In this document: positions 24,516-32,457 of the stretch, one piece after another
How the letters are laid out: each line of letters opens with the position of its first letter
Numbering within the stretch: position 1 is the first letter of the stretch
Assembly: GCA_036303105.1 (NCBI GenBank)
Contig: JAXJBF010000063.1
Span: forward strand, 11,576-75,575
Source: UMGS1590 sp036303105
GTDB taxonomy: Bacteria; Bacillota; Peptococcia; Peptococcales; Peptococcaceae
Direction: 5' to 3'
DNA: 64,000 nucleotides
Program-made: the position numbers and the translations under genes
Notes under the pieces: model-generated
What the model was told of the DNA's origin: nothing
Databases searched by the model: none
Seen by the model: the letters and a program-made list of their open reading frames with translations, nothing else

Positions 24516-25034
24516 TTAGGCATCTTTTTTTAATTCTTCAATAACAGAGACGCGCTGACGAATACGATTATCAACATCTGCGAATAATCTTGATTGTGGA
24601 CGATTTGGATCAAATTTTGTCGGATCACCAGGAAAGCTTTGGTGACGATTAGCAAATGCCTCCATACTACCAACATCATCAAGGATGCCGCCAGCGGCTT
24701 GTGCAGCACTTGTAAGAGCATTTAAGGTAGCAGAGCCAGGTGTTGGTGCTACAGGCTGATCATTCAGAATTTCATCATACATTGGAGGAATATGAACGCG
24801 GTATTCTTCGATGGCATCAGAACAAGTTGCACTTTGTTTGCATGTTGCGTAAGCTTCCAATCCTTCTGTTTGACGCAAAATACTACCTACTTCTCTAAAA
24901 AATCCGACAACATCATGTTTAAAGATTTTAGATAGATGCATTAAAATACCTTTGCTTTCAGATGGACGAAAAGTATTAACCGTCACCTGAACAGAGCCAT
25001 TAATGTGTTGAGAAGATTTTTCGTTTAATAACAT
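24516..25034 (-). CDS. Hypothetical protein near the cofactor locus
   Basis: A 172-residue soluble protein of unknown family. The first half is mixed alpha/beta (GSVQVTVNTFR, GILMHLSKIFKHDVVGFF) with a cysteine pair in YATCKQSATCSDAI. The second half contains a proline-rich linker (QPVAPTPGSA), an Ala/Gly-rich helix (LTSAAQAAGGILDDVGS) and a charged tail. There is no signal peptide or membrane helix. The ATG lies 9 bases after AAAGGGG. It has its own terminator and a structured leader (25075-25109). Position next to the moaE-like group suggests a link with the aldehyde oxidoreductase system, but no motif shows what it does. Confidence 0.6.
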   Translation of the reverse strand: MLLNEKSSQHINGSVQVTVNTFRPSESKGILMHLSKIFKHDVVGFFREVGSILRQTEGLEAYATCKQSATCSDAIEEYRVHIPPMYDEILNDQPVAPTPGSATLNALTSAAQAAGGILDDVGSMEAFANRHQSFPGDPTKFDPNRPQSRLFADVDNRIRQRVSVIEELKKDA

Positions 25035-25074
25035 TTCATATTTCCCCTTTCTGTGAAAGATGGATTATGATGAC

Positions 25075-25109
25075 TCACCGCTGTGATCTTGATAAAGAGC
25101 GGCTTTATC
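25075..25109 (-). promoter_or_regulatory. Candidate structured leader: two hairpins with complementary loops
   Basis: TCAC-CGCT-GTGA (25075-25086) and GATAAAG-AGCGG-CTTTATC (25091-25109). The loop of the second (AGCGG) is complementary to 25078-25082 (CCGCT) in the first, so a kissing-loop or pseudoknot is possible. It lies 40-75 bases before the 172-residue gene on the - strand. Confidence 0.35.
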
Positions 25110-25444
25110 CATCCATCGCTTCTTTGCAAATCGAATTATAGGGGGTGATTAATGAAAAAACAAGAGGGTTATATAATTATCTTTCTGGTTTAATATGCAA
25201 CCATCCAGGGGGTTGTTGCTATTAAAAAATAGATGCTATAAATAGAAGAATAATGGGTGTTATTTAAACAGCATGTATTTTCATTGGTTTAATGAGAACA
25301 TAAGTTACGCTCCTTATTAAGAAAACATATGATTATTAATTTGGTAGAGTATATCTTTTTGGGCTAAAATGATGTAATATATTTTTAGACGATTTGAAAA
25401 GCGATCGCGTGTGTGCGACGCTATTTTTATTTTTTGGAAAGAAG
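25110..25444. other. Intergenic region before the MFS gene
   Basis: No gene is evident. The only notable item is a 13-codon frame at 25152-25193 (+) with a strong GGGGGTGA ribosome site, which could be a leader peptide for the MFS gene 250 bases downstream. The rest is AT-rich, without a clear terminator or a convincing promoter. Confidence 0.4.
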
Positions 25445-26908
25445 ATGATGGTTATGACGGAGGCTTCAGGAAAAGTTCAGATCGATGAAGGGCATGCAAA
25501 AATTTTTTTGTTAGCGATTCTCTTGGCAGGTGTTGTCACCATGCTCAATACATCAACTGTTACAATATCGCTGCCAACATATATGTCAGTATTTGATGTA
25601 AATATTAACACTGTACAGTGGGTAGTTATAGGATATATGCTGCCACTTGGAATGGTTATGCCATTGAGTGAATACTTGTGTGAACGATATAGCTATAGAA
25701 AAATTTTTTTGACTGCTATGGCAGCTTTGGGTGTCTGTTCGCTGGGATGTGCACTTTCGATAAATTTTTTTATGCTTGTTGCGTTCAGATTCCTAAAAGG
25801 AATTGCTGGAGGAATACTCATTCCATCATCAATGGCAATGATTTATCGCTATGTTCCGAGAAAAAGACAAGCTGAATATCTTGGAACAAGTATGCTGTTT
25901 CAGTCTTTTGGGACTGCTTTAGGACCGACTATTTCTGGGCTATTATTGCAGATATCTAGTTGGCATGTATTGTTTTTAATTAACTTGCCAATGGTTTTTA
26001 TTGTATTGTGGGCTGCTAAAAAAAGTATTCCGGCCGAATCTATTAATATGGAAGTTGATAAGATTGACTTTTGGGGATGTGGACAGATATCTTTGGGCAG
26101 TGGCTTAGTTATGTTGGCTTTTTCAATGGGTGATACTTGGGGGTGGCGTTCATTGACATTTTGGACGTGCGTACTGGTTGGTTTTCTGCTCATTGTGATT
26201 TTTGTTGTACGTCAGTTTCATACAAGCCATCCTTTGTTGAATTTTGGTGTATTAAAATATAACGCATTTTCGTTCGCAATGCTTTTACAATGCGTTATTG
26301 CTTTAACACTTGGCATTAATGCGATCCTGTCTCAATTTTATTTTCAAACAGGTTTGGGCCTATCGCCAGCTACAACAGGGTTGCTTTTGTTATGTCCGTC
26401 TCTAATGATGTTAATTGGGAATGCCACCACGAATTTTTTGCATCGTAAAGGATTAATGAAAAGTCTTATTACAGCTGGAATCATCTGTGCTCTTGTTGGA
26501 AATTTAGGGCTATGTAATTTGAGCCTTGCAAGTAATTTGGTTTTTGTTATGTGTTGTTTTGGACTTCGATTTTTTGGCATTTCAATGGCTCAGATGCCAT
26601 TAACCAATTACGGACTCAGTGCCGTTCCTCGTGATTTATCCGGTCATGCATCGTCAATGTTTAATTGGGGGCGGCAACTAGTACAAACGGTATCAACGAA
26701 TATACTGACAGTATTGTTGAGCATGAATCTCACACGTTATTATTTGGCAGCAGGAAATTCTGGTAGTCCCAGTGAGGGGACTTTAGAGTATAGAAAAGCT
26801 GCAGTGGAAGCTGTAAATACAGATTATATTTATATTGCAGTCTTTCTAGTGATAGCATTGATTTGTACGTTTTTTATTCAACCTACAAAACAGCAGCCAA
26901 AACGCTAA
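25445..26908 (+). CDS. MFS drug-exporter of the DHA2 (14-helix) family
   Basis: A 487-residue membrane protein with about 14 hydrophobic segments and EmrB/QacA-type motifs: TVTISLPTYMSVFDVNINTVQWVVIGYML in pieces near the N-terminus, YRKIFLTAM (motif A region), RFLKGIAGGILIPSSMAMI (motif B) and GTALGPTISGLLL (motif C). The family exports drugs or lipophilic anions by proton antiport; the substrate is unknown. Several ATG codons (25445, 25448, 25457) are possible starts and the ribosome site (GGAAAGAAG) is modest. No regulator is adjacent. The native terminator downstream is split by an insertion sequence. Confidence 0.88.
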   Translation: MMVMTEASGKVQIDEGHAKIFLLAILLAGVVTMLNTSTVTISLPTYMSVFDVNINTVQWVVIGYMLPLGMVMPLSEYLCERYSYRKIFLTAMAALGVCSLGCALSINFFMLVAFRFLKGIAGGILIPSSMAMIYRYVPRKRQAEYLGTSMLFQSFGTALGPTISGLLLQISSWHVLFLINLPMVFIVLWAAKKSIPAESINMEVDKIDFWGCGQISLGSGLVMLAFSMGDTWGWRSLTFWTCVLVGFLLIVIFVVRQFHTSHPLLNFGVLKYNAFSFAMLLQCVIALTLGINAILSQFYFQTGLGLSPATTGLLLLCPSLMMLIGNATTNFLHRKGLMKSLITAGIICALVGNLGLCNLSLASNLVFVMCCFGLRFFGISMAQMPLTNYGLSAVPRDLSGHASSMFNWGRQLVQTVSTNILTVLLSMNLTRYYLAAGNSGSPSEGTLEYRKAAVEAVNTDYIYIAVFLVIALICTFFIQPTKQQPKR

Positions 26909-26948
26909 AAATTTCAATAATAAAAAATGCAGTCTTGTTTCGTAGTGC

Positions 26949-26980
26949 CCCCAATAATTTGTACAACCAAATTATTGGGG
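26949..26980 (+). terminator. Terminator-like hairpin inside the IS left end
   Basis: Perfect 12-bp stem CCCCAATAATTT / AAATTATTGGGG, loop 8, followed by TATTTTTATT. It may block transcription entering from the MFS gene and so replaces the split native terminator. Confidence 0.6.
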
Positions 26981-26990
26981 TATTTTTATT

Positions 26991-27770
26991 GGCAAAACTG
27001 ACCAGAGAACAAAAACAAAAGCTTACGAAGATATGACATTAGAAGAAAAGTTGGCGTATCTTGAAGGAAAATCTCAATTTGGAGGTTGAAAATGCCTACT
27101 TAAAAAATTGAGAGCCGTCCTTCAACAGCAAAAGGAGCGCGAACAGAAAAAAAGTGAGCAGCGTTTCTGAAGTGCGGCATGAATTTCCGTGCTAAACTTA
27201 GCCGCTTTACCTATTATTACCAACTTGCGCAGCAAGACAAAGACGAAAAGAACACAGATCTTATGCAGCTTATTTGAGCAATCTTTTGCAAACATAGAGG
27301 CAGTTACGGTTTCCGGCGTATCACATTGGAATAATATAACAGAGGACAAGCCGTTAATTAAGAAGAAAGTGCGTTGGCTCATGAATAAAGTTGGCTTAAA
27401 AGATCATCTTCCAAAGACGAAGTATCGGTCTTACAAAGGCGATATGAACGGCACCGTAAAGAATCAGTTGTTGGATCAAATGGTAGATGAAAGAAATTGT
27501 AAAACTTATTATAAACGAAACTTCACAACAACAATCCGTAATAAAAAGTGGACAACAGATGTCAGATGGAATCATACAATCCATGTCACGCAAAGGAAAG
27601 TATATGGATCATGTACCAATGGAAATTTTCTTTGGGATTATGAAAAATGAAATGTTCTATGGTCATGGAAGAGAGCAATGGATGAATACATCTACTATTA
27701 CAACATGAAACGCATTACAGAAAAACTAAAAGGATTGACACCTATTGGATATAGATGCCAATCCTTATAA
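26991..27770 (+). pseudogene. IS3-type transposase remnant (orfA + orfB)
   Basis: orfA fragments in shifting frames read LTREQKQK, AYEDMTLEEKLAYLEGKSQF, LEVENAYLK and KLRAVLQQQKEREQ, which is the usual N-terminal HTH/coiled-coil protein. orfB fragments read RFTYYYQLAQQDKD, KHRGSYGFRRITLE, VRWLMNKVGLKDHL and KWTTDV (first catalytic D), then jump to MSRKGKYMDHVPMEIFFG (catalytic E) and LKGLTPIGYRCQSL. The segment with the second catalytic D is missing. There are stops and frameshifts throughout. Three short open frames seen here (27189, 27396 region, 27487) are pieces of this remnant, not genes. Confidence 0.82.
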
Positions 27771-27838
27771 AACAAACTATTTAATTTTCATAGTGTCCAA
27801 CTTTTTGGGGCGCTACATTTTAGACTGCAGTTTTTTTA

Positions 27839-28555
27839 TTATTGAGCCATGTTGCTATACACGTTTTGAACATCATCATCTTCTTCAAGTGCATCCAGAA
27901 GTTTTTGCATACTTTTGGCTTTTTCTGGTGGCACTTCAGTGTAATTGGAAGGCAACATAGTAATATCCCCAGATAAAACAGAAATACTTGCTTCATCAAT
28001 TGCATTACGAACATCAACATAATCTTCAGGGGCAGTAATAATTTCATAGTGAGTGTCTTCTATTGCAAAGTCTTCAGCGCCAGCTTCTAACACGAGCTCC
28101 ATCAACTCATCTTCACTCAATGGGCATGTTTCTTTGTCGATAGCAATAGCACCTTTGCGCTCAAACATAAAACTAACGCAGCCATCAGTACCAAGATTTC
28201 CGCCGCAACGGTCAAGATGATGACGAACATTGCCGGCAGTACGATTTTTGTTGTCGGTCAAGCATTCAATGATGAGTGCAACACCGCCAGGTCCATAACC
28301 TTCATAGGTAATATGTTCGTATTTTTCGCCATCTGTGGCACCAATACCTTTTTTGATGGCACGATTGATATTGTCGTTTGGCATGTTGTCTGCTTTTGCT
28401 TTGTCAATCGCTAATTTCAGGGCAGCGTTATAAGCTGGATCCCCACCGCCTTGACGCGCAGCTACAGTGATATTGCGTGCATGTTTGGTGAATGCGGTGG
28501 AACGTAGGCTGTCCATCTTATTTTTCTTTCCTTCAATATTATGAATACGACCCAT
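27839..28555 (-). CDS. YebC/PmpR-family protein
   Basis: A 238-residue YebC/TACO1-family protein. In recent work on the family these act either as DNA-binding regulators or as ribosome-associated factors that help translate proline-rich stretches; sequence does not settle which applies here. Family landmarks are GRIHNIEGKKNKMD at the start, GGGDPAYNAALKLAID, DNMPNDNINRAIKKG, YEGYGPGGVALIIE, TDNKNRTA and the C-terminal acidic DALEEDDDVQNVYSN. The length is normal. ATG 28555 follows a GGAGAG-type site. It is convergent with the MFS gene and divergent from the dUTPase gene. Confidence 0.93.
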   Translation of the reverse strand: MGRIHNIEGKKNKMDSLRSTAFTKHARNITVAARQGGGDPAYNAALKLAIDKAKADNMPNDNINRAIKKGIGATDGEKYEHITYEGYGPGGVALIIECLTDNKNRTAGNVRHHLDRCGGNLGTDGCVSFMFERKGAIAIDKETCPLSEDELMELVLEAGAEDFAIEDTHYEIITAPEDYVDVRNAIDEASISVLSGDITMLPSNYTEVPPEKAKSMQKLLDALEEDDDVQNVYSNMAQ

Positions 28556-28643
28556 TCATATCTCTCCTTAGGTTTAATTTATGCGCACTTTTTATTATAA
28601 TGTTAGAGGTTGAGTATTTCAAGTATAGAAAGGGATGATTTTT

Positions 28644-29156
28644 ATGATCACATTTGAAAAAATTTCCTGGCCGCAATTTTTAGAAGATTGGAGACATCGA
28701 AATGAGGAACGCCCAGAGCAGGTTGCAGATGTGTATGGAGAAATTCGCTTGCCGCGGCGAGCAACCGTCGGCGCTGCAGGATATGATTTTTTTGCACCAT
28801 ATGCATTTAATTTACATCCCGGAGAACAACTCACAATCCTTACTGGAATTCGTGCATGTATGCCGAAAAATGTGGTTTTGGTTCTTGCTCCGCGTAGTGG
28901 ACAAGGCGTGCGTTATAAGCTGCAATTGATGAATACACTGGGTATTATAGATAGTGATTATCAATATGCAGATAATGAAGGGCATATTATGATTACCTTA
29001 TTTAATGATCATCCAGATAAGCATGCAATCTTAAAAGTTGGTAAAGGGCAAGCTTTCGCGCAAGGAATATTTTTGCCTTATCTCATAACCGATGATGATT
29101 ATGTAGTGACCGAGCGAAAAGGTGGTTTTGGTAGTACTGATATAAAAAATGCTTGA
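28644..29156 (+). CDS. dut: dUTP diphosphatase (trimeric dUTPase family)
   Basis: A 170-residue protein with the five dUTPase motifs in order: RATVGAAGYDFFAP (1), APRSGQGV (2), GIIDSDY (3), GKGQAFAQG (4) and RKGGFGSTD (5). It hydrolyses dUTP to dUMP and keeps uracil out of DNA. An N-terminal extension of ~30 residues precedes motif 1. The ATG at 28644 is 9 bases after AAAGGG; the earlier ATG at 28635 touches the ribosome site and is less likely. The stop codon lies inside the -35 box of the next operon. Confidence 0.9.
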   Translation: MITFEKISWPQFLEDWRHRNEERPEQVADVYGEIRLPRRATVGAAGYDFFAPYAFNLHPGEQLTILTGIRACMPKNVVLVLAPRSGQGVRYKLQLMNTLGIIDSDYQYADNEGHIMITLFNDHPDKHAILKVGKGQAFAQGIFLPYLITDDDYVVTERKGGFGSTDIKNA

Positions 29157-29181
29157 CAATACAAAAAAAATAAGATATAGT
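29153..29181 (+). promoter_or_regulatory. Strong promoter of the ylxM-ffh operon
   Basis: TTGACA (29153-29158), 17 bases, TATAGT (29176-29181). The -35 box overlaps the dut stop codon. Confidence 0.8.
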
Positions 29182-29221
29182 ACCAGAGTGTCAAGGCGAA
29201 AAGGTTGACAGAGGTGCTGAT

Positions 29222-29584
29222 ATGTCATTTTCTATGGATTACAGAAATAGAATGATCTGTCTATTTGACTGTTATGGTGATCTATTGACAGACAAGCAAA
29301 AAATGTTGTTTCAATATTATTTTGACGAGGACCTCTCGCTTGCAGAAATATCAGATTTAGTTGGAACTAGTCGACAAGCAGTGCATAATAGCATTACGCG
29401 TTGCGAAGAAACACTGGAGAATTTTGAAAAAACGTTAGGTGTTTTTCAACGCTCTAGTGAATTGGATAAGATTTTAGATAATGCAATTACTGCTATTGAG
29501 AATGGGCTAGCAACAGGAGAATGGTCATCAGATCAATTTGAAAAAATATTAACACAACTAAAATTAACCAGAAAGGCTGATTAA
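29222..29584 (+). CDS. ylxM: YlxM-family SRP-associated protein
   Basis: A 120-residue protein of the YlxM/p13 family with a sigma-70 region-4-like HTH (LTDKQKMLFQYYFDEDLSLAEISDLVGTSRQAVHNSI in pieces, residues ~18-55). In streptococci YlxM associates with and modulates the signal recognition particle (known). It lies 2 bases before ffh, the standard arrangement. The ATG follows GAGGTGCTG. The C-terminal third is helical and acidic. Confidence 0.92.
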   Translation: MSFSMDYRNRMICLFDCYGDLLTDKQKMLFQYYFDEDLSLAEISDLVGTSRQAVHNSITRCEETLENFEKTLGVFQRSSELDKILDNAITAIENGLATGEWSSDQFEKILTQLKLTRKAD

Positions 29585-29586
29585 TC

Positions 29587-30936
29587 GTGGCACTTGACGG
29601 ACTAAGTGAAAGACTACAGGATGCTTTTGCAAAATTAAAAGGCAAAGGTAAAATCAGCGAGCAAGACATTAAAGAAGTGCTTCGTGAAGTGCGTGTAGCA
29701 TTACTGGAAGCAGATGTAAACTATAAAGTTGTAAAGAACTTTGTAGGAAACATCAAAGATCGTGCTATGGGCGCTGATGTAATGGAAAGCCTGACACCTG
29801 GACAACAAGTCGTGAAAATCGTTCACGATGAATTGACTCAGCTAATGGGTGGCGAAACAAAAAAGATCACAATTAGCTCAAAACCACCAACAGTGATTAT
29901 GATGGTTGGATTGCAGGGGTCTGGTAAGACTACTTCTACAGGAAAATTAGCGCGTTATTTAAAGGATAAATTGCATAAACGTCCTCTTTTGGCTGCGTGC
30001 GATGTGTATCGTCCGGCTGCTATACAGCAATTATCTGTTTTAGGAAAACAACTGGATATTCCTGTATTTGAAGAAGGTACAGAATGCTCGCCGATTGATA
30101 TTGCTATAGATGCTGTCGCGCATGCAAAGGCGCATGGTAACGATGTAGTGATTATTGATACCGCTGGTCGTTTACATATTGATGAAGCATTAATGCAGGA
30201 ACTTGTTGCAATAAAAGAGGCTGTAGGGCCGCATGAGATTCTATTGGTTGTTGATGCAATGACTGGTCAAGATGCGGTTAATGTGGCAGAGCATTTTAAT
30301 GATAACCTTGATATCACTGGCGTCATTCTTACAAAATTGGACGGCGATACCAGAGGTGGGGCAGCATTATCTGTAAAGAGTGTTACAGGCAAGCCAATTA
30401 AGTTTACCGGGATGGGTGAAAAGTTGGATGCACTGGAACCTTTCCATCCGGACCGTATGGCTTCGCGAATTCTCGGAATGGGTGATATTCTGACACTCAT
30501 TGAAAAAGCTGAAGCGGAGTTCGATCAAAAACAAGCTGCTGAGTTGCAAGAAAAAATAAAAACTCAATCATTCACACTAGAAGATTATTTGAGTCAAATG
30601 GATCAGTTACAAGGCATGGGTGATCTGGAATCAATGATTTCAATGATTCCAGGCGTAAGCAAAAAAATGCTTAAAAACGTGAAACTTGACGCAAAGGATA
30701 TGGATCATACGCGTGCAATTATTTTATCGATGACACCAGAAGAGCGTCGTAATACCAAGATAATTAATGGTAGTCGCAGAAAACGTATTGCAGCTGGCTG
30801 TGGTCTGAAAGTACAGGATGTTAATCGACTAATTAAGCAGTTTGAACAGTCCCAGGCATTTATGAAGCAATTTGGAGCCATGGCCAATGGCAAAGGCGGA
30901 AAAAAAGGACGTTTTCCGTTTCTTGGCTTGAAATAA
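29587..30936 (+). CDS. ffh: Signal recognition particle GTPase Ffh
   Basis: A 449-residue SRP54 protein: N domain (~1-85), G domain with GLQGSGKTTSTGKLA, DTAGRLHIDEALM, TKLDGDTRGGAAL and the conserved KPIKFTGMGEK, then the methionine-rich M domain (SLTLEDYL-like QMDQLQGMG, MIPGVSKKML, RRKRIAAGCG). It binds 4.5S RNA and signal sequences and delivers ribosomes to FtsY. The start is GTG 29587, unusual but supported by the normal ALDGLSERLQ start. It is co-transcribed with ylxM and rpsP. Confidence 0.96.
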   Translation: MALDGLSERLQDAFAKLKGKGKISEQDIKEVLREVRVALLEADVNYKVVKNFVGNIKDRAMGADVMESLTPGQQVVKIVHDELTQLMGGETKKITISSKPPTVIMMVGLQGSGKTTSTGKLARYLKDKLHKRPLLAACDVYRPAAIQQLSVLGKQLDIPVFEEGTECSPIDIAIDAVAHAKAHGNDVVIIDTAGRLHIDEALMQELVAIKEAVGPHEILLVVDAMTGQDAVNVAEHFNDNLDITGVILTKLDGDTRGGAALSVKSVTGKPIKFTGMGEKLDALEPFHPDRMASRILGMGDILTLIEKAEAEFDQKQAAELQEKIKTQSFTLEDYLSQMDQLQGMGDLESMISMIPGVSKKMLKNVKLDAKDMDHTRAIILSMTPEERRNTKIINGSRRKRIAAGCGLKVQDVNRLIKQFEQSQAFMKQFGAMANGKGGKKGRFPFLGLK

Positions 30937-30961
30937 ATATTATTAAGAGGAGGTGACATCA

Positions 30962-31204
30962 TTGGCAACTAAAATCAGATTGAGAAGAATGGGTGCTAAA
31001 AAGAAACCTTTCTATCGTATCGTTGTTGCGGATAGCCGTTCTCCAAGAGATGGCCGCACCATCGAAGAAATCGGTTATTATAACCCAAATGTAAATCCTG
31101 CTGAAATTAAGGTTGACGTTGAAGCTGCTCAAAAATGGCTGGCTACCGGCGCACAGCCTTCTGATACCGTTCGTAGCTTGCTCAAAAAAGCTGGTGTTCG
31201 CTAA
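30962..31204 (+). CDS. rpsP: 30S ribosomal protein S16
   Basis: An 80-residue S16 (ATKIRLRRMGAKKKPFYRIV, DSRSPRDGRTIEEIGYYNP). The start is the TTG at 30962, 7 bases after GAGGAGGT, which gives the normal N-terminus; the open frame starting at 30953 would add three residues. It has the standard place between ffh and khpA. Confidence 0.95.
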   Translation: MATKIRLRRMGAKKKPFYRIVVADSRSPRDGRTIEEIGYYNPNVNPAEIKVDVEAAQKWLATGAQPSDTVRSLLKKAGVR

Positions 31205-31232
31205 TTGATTTTATAAGAAATGGATGATTAGT

Positions 31233-31463
31233 ATGGAAAACTTGGTTTTGCACATTGCAAAGTCGTTGGTTGATGACCCGGATTCCGTATCTGTTAAAAT
31301 TGATGAAACACCAGAATCTGTGACCGTGCAACTTTCTGTTGCACCGGATGATATGGGCAAAATTATCGGCAAACACGGGCGCATCGCCAATGCGATTCGT
31401 ACGATCATGAAAGCCGTTGGCAATGTTCAACATAAAAAGGTTTATGTTGATATTGTAGAATGA
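31233..31463 (+). CDS. khpA: KH-domain RNA-binding protein KhpA
   Basis: A 76-residue single KH-domain protein with the GKIIGKHGRIANAIR loop of the KhpA family, an RNA chaperone that usually works with KhpB/Jag in cell-envelope and division control (known in streptococci). The ATG at 31233 gives the usual MENLVLHIAKSLVDDP start; an in-frame ATG sits 9 bases earlier. The ribosome site is weak (GGATGATT), so translation may depend on coupling to rpsP, which ends 28 bases upstream. A terminator hairpin follows. Confidence 0.9.
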   Translation: MENLVLHIAKSLVDDPDSVSVKIDETPESVTVQLSVAPDDMGKIIGKHGRIANAIRTIMKAVGNVQHKKVYVDIVE

Positions 31464-31467
31464 TGAG

Positions 31468-31498
31468 AAAATCCAGATTCGTTTTGAGTCTGGATTTT
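31468..31498 (+). terminator. Intrinsic terminator after khpA
   Basis: AAAATCCAGA / TCTGGATTTT stem extended by TTC/GAG, then T6. It partly separates ylxM-ffh-rpsP-khpA from ylqD-rimM-trmD. Confidence 0.75.
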
Positions 31499-31536
31499 TT
31501 GCTATATTTATATAAGCTTAGAAAAGAGGTATTATA

Positions 31537-31947
31537 ATGGAAGAATTGCAAATTCTTGGCAAAGTGTACTTTAAACAAATTGTAACTGATGGATATAAAC
31601 AAAAAACAGCCGCTGAAATTCAAAAGCAAATAGATGAAATTGATGAACAACTTGCCGACTATGACAAAAAGATGAGCAAGACGATGACGGAATTGACATT
31701 AAAAGCACATCCTCAAACAGAAGCAATTCGATCCCAGCTCAATGCTGAACGTGAAAAAATTTTGCTCTATAAGGAACAATTTAACAAGGCGCTTGAAGCT
31801 ATTGATGATCTTGTAATGGGTAGTGAGGTGGAAGCTGGAGACGGTGAATTTGTTACTTCAGTTAAAGTAGGCGATTCCTTCTCTGGTAACACACGGTATG
31901 AATTGGTCATCGAAGATGACATTATCAAAGAAATTCGTCAGAAATAA
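31537..31947 (+). CDS. ylqD: YlqD-family protein
   Basis: A 136-residue protein matching the YlqD family by position (between khpA and rimM) and layout: a short N-terminal strand region (ILGKVYFKQIVTDGYK), a long charged coiled-coil helix (~25-95, rich in Glu/Lys/Gln with KQIDEIDEQLADYDKK), and a C-terminal beta region with GEFVTSVKVGDSF. The function is not established. ATG 31537 follows AAAAGAGG. It is 3 bases before rimM. Confidence 0.85.
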   Translation: MEELQILGKVYFKQIVTDGYKQKTAAEIQKQIDEIDEQLADYDKKMSKTMTELTLKAHPQTEAIRSQLNAEREKILLYKEQFNKALEAIDDLVMGSEVEAGDGEFVTSVKVGDSFSGNTRYELVIEDDIIKEIRQK

Positions 31948-31950
31948 GCT

Positions 31951-32457
31951 ATGGATAAAACTAGGATTGGAAAAATCCTTAACGCTCATGGCGTAAGAGG
32001 AGAATTAAAGATTGAGCCGTTAACAGATAATCCAGATAGGTATTATCTGTTAAAACAAGTTTATGTAGAAGATAGAAAGAAAAAATATGTTCTTTATGAT
32101 ATAGAAAGCGTTCGTTTTCATAAAGGAAATGTTTTAGTTAAACTTGCTGGAATTGACGACATGGATGCTGCTAAAGCGCTTAAAAATCAACATTTGGCTA
32201 TCAATAAATGTGATCGCATGCCTTTAGAAGAAGGTGCCTATTATATTGATGACCTTATTGGATTAAGTGTTTTTGAAAATGATGAACAGATTGGAACTTT
32301 AAAAGATGTGCTTCAACCGGGAGCAAATGATGTTTATGTACTTGAAAGTGATATTTATCCCGATTTATATATTCCAGCAATTAAATCTGTCATTCTTAAA
32401 ATAAATTTAGATGCTAAACGTATGGATGTAAAACTTCCGAAAGGACTTGTCGACTAA
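31951..32457 (+). CDS. rimM: Ribosome maturation factor RimM
   Basis: A 168-residue RimM: N-terminal RimM domain starting RIGKILNAHGVRGELKIEPL and a C-terminal PRC-barrel (~95-168; YYIDDLIGLSVF, DVYVLES, IPAIKSVILKINLD). It assists 30S assembly near S19. The stop overlaps the trmD start by one base. There is no strong ribosome site; it sits 3 bases after ylqD and is probably coupled. Confidence 0.94.
   Translation: MDKTRIGKILNAHGVRGELKIEPLTDNPDRYYLLKQVYVEDRKKKYVLYDIESVRFHKGNVLVKLAGIDDMDAAKALKNQHLAINKCDRMPLEEGAYYIDDLIGLSVFENDEQIGTLKDVLQPGANDVYVLESDIYPDLYIPAIKSVILKINLDAKRMDVKLPKGLVD

Larger units (their letters stand above)
26941..27817 (+). mobile_element. Decayed IS3-family insertion sequence
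   Basis: Imperfect terminal repeats start GTAGTGCCCCC on the left (26942) and GTAGCGCCCCA on the right (complement, from 27816). The outermost bases (C...CTACA) fit a mutated TG...CA end. A TTT triplet flanks both sides (26938-26940 and 27818-27820), the 3-bp duplication typical of IS3-family insertion. Inside are orfA and orfB remnants with many stops. Its length of about 877 bases is well below the usual 1.2-1.5 kb because the middle of orfB is deleted. It cannot move by itself. Confidence 0.82.
26916..27843. terminator. Bidirectional terminator split by an IS remnant
   Basis: The left arm AAAAAATGCAGTCT (ending 26934) and right arm AGACTGCAGTTTTTTT (from 27822) form one hairpin with flanking AATAA and TTATT if the insertion 26941-27817 and one TTT copy are removed. 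It would have served the convergent MFS and yebC genes. Its arms are now about 890 bases apart. Confidence 0.7.

Noticed and set aside
27189..27708. Overlapping + strand frames of 153 and 73 residues and a - strand frame of 65 residues in the IS region
   Set aside because: They are pieces of a frameshifted IS3 orfB (KHRGSYGFRR, KWTTDV, EIFFG) and its complement, not independent genes.
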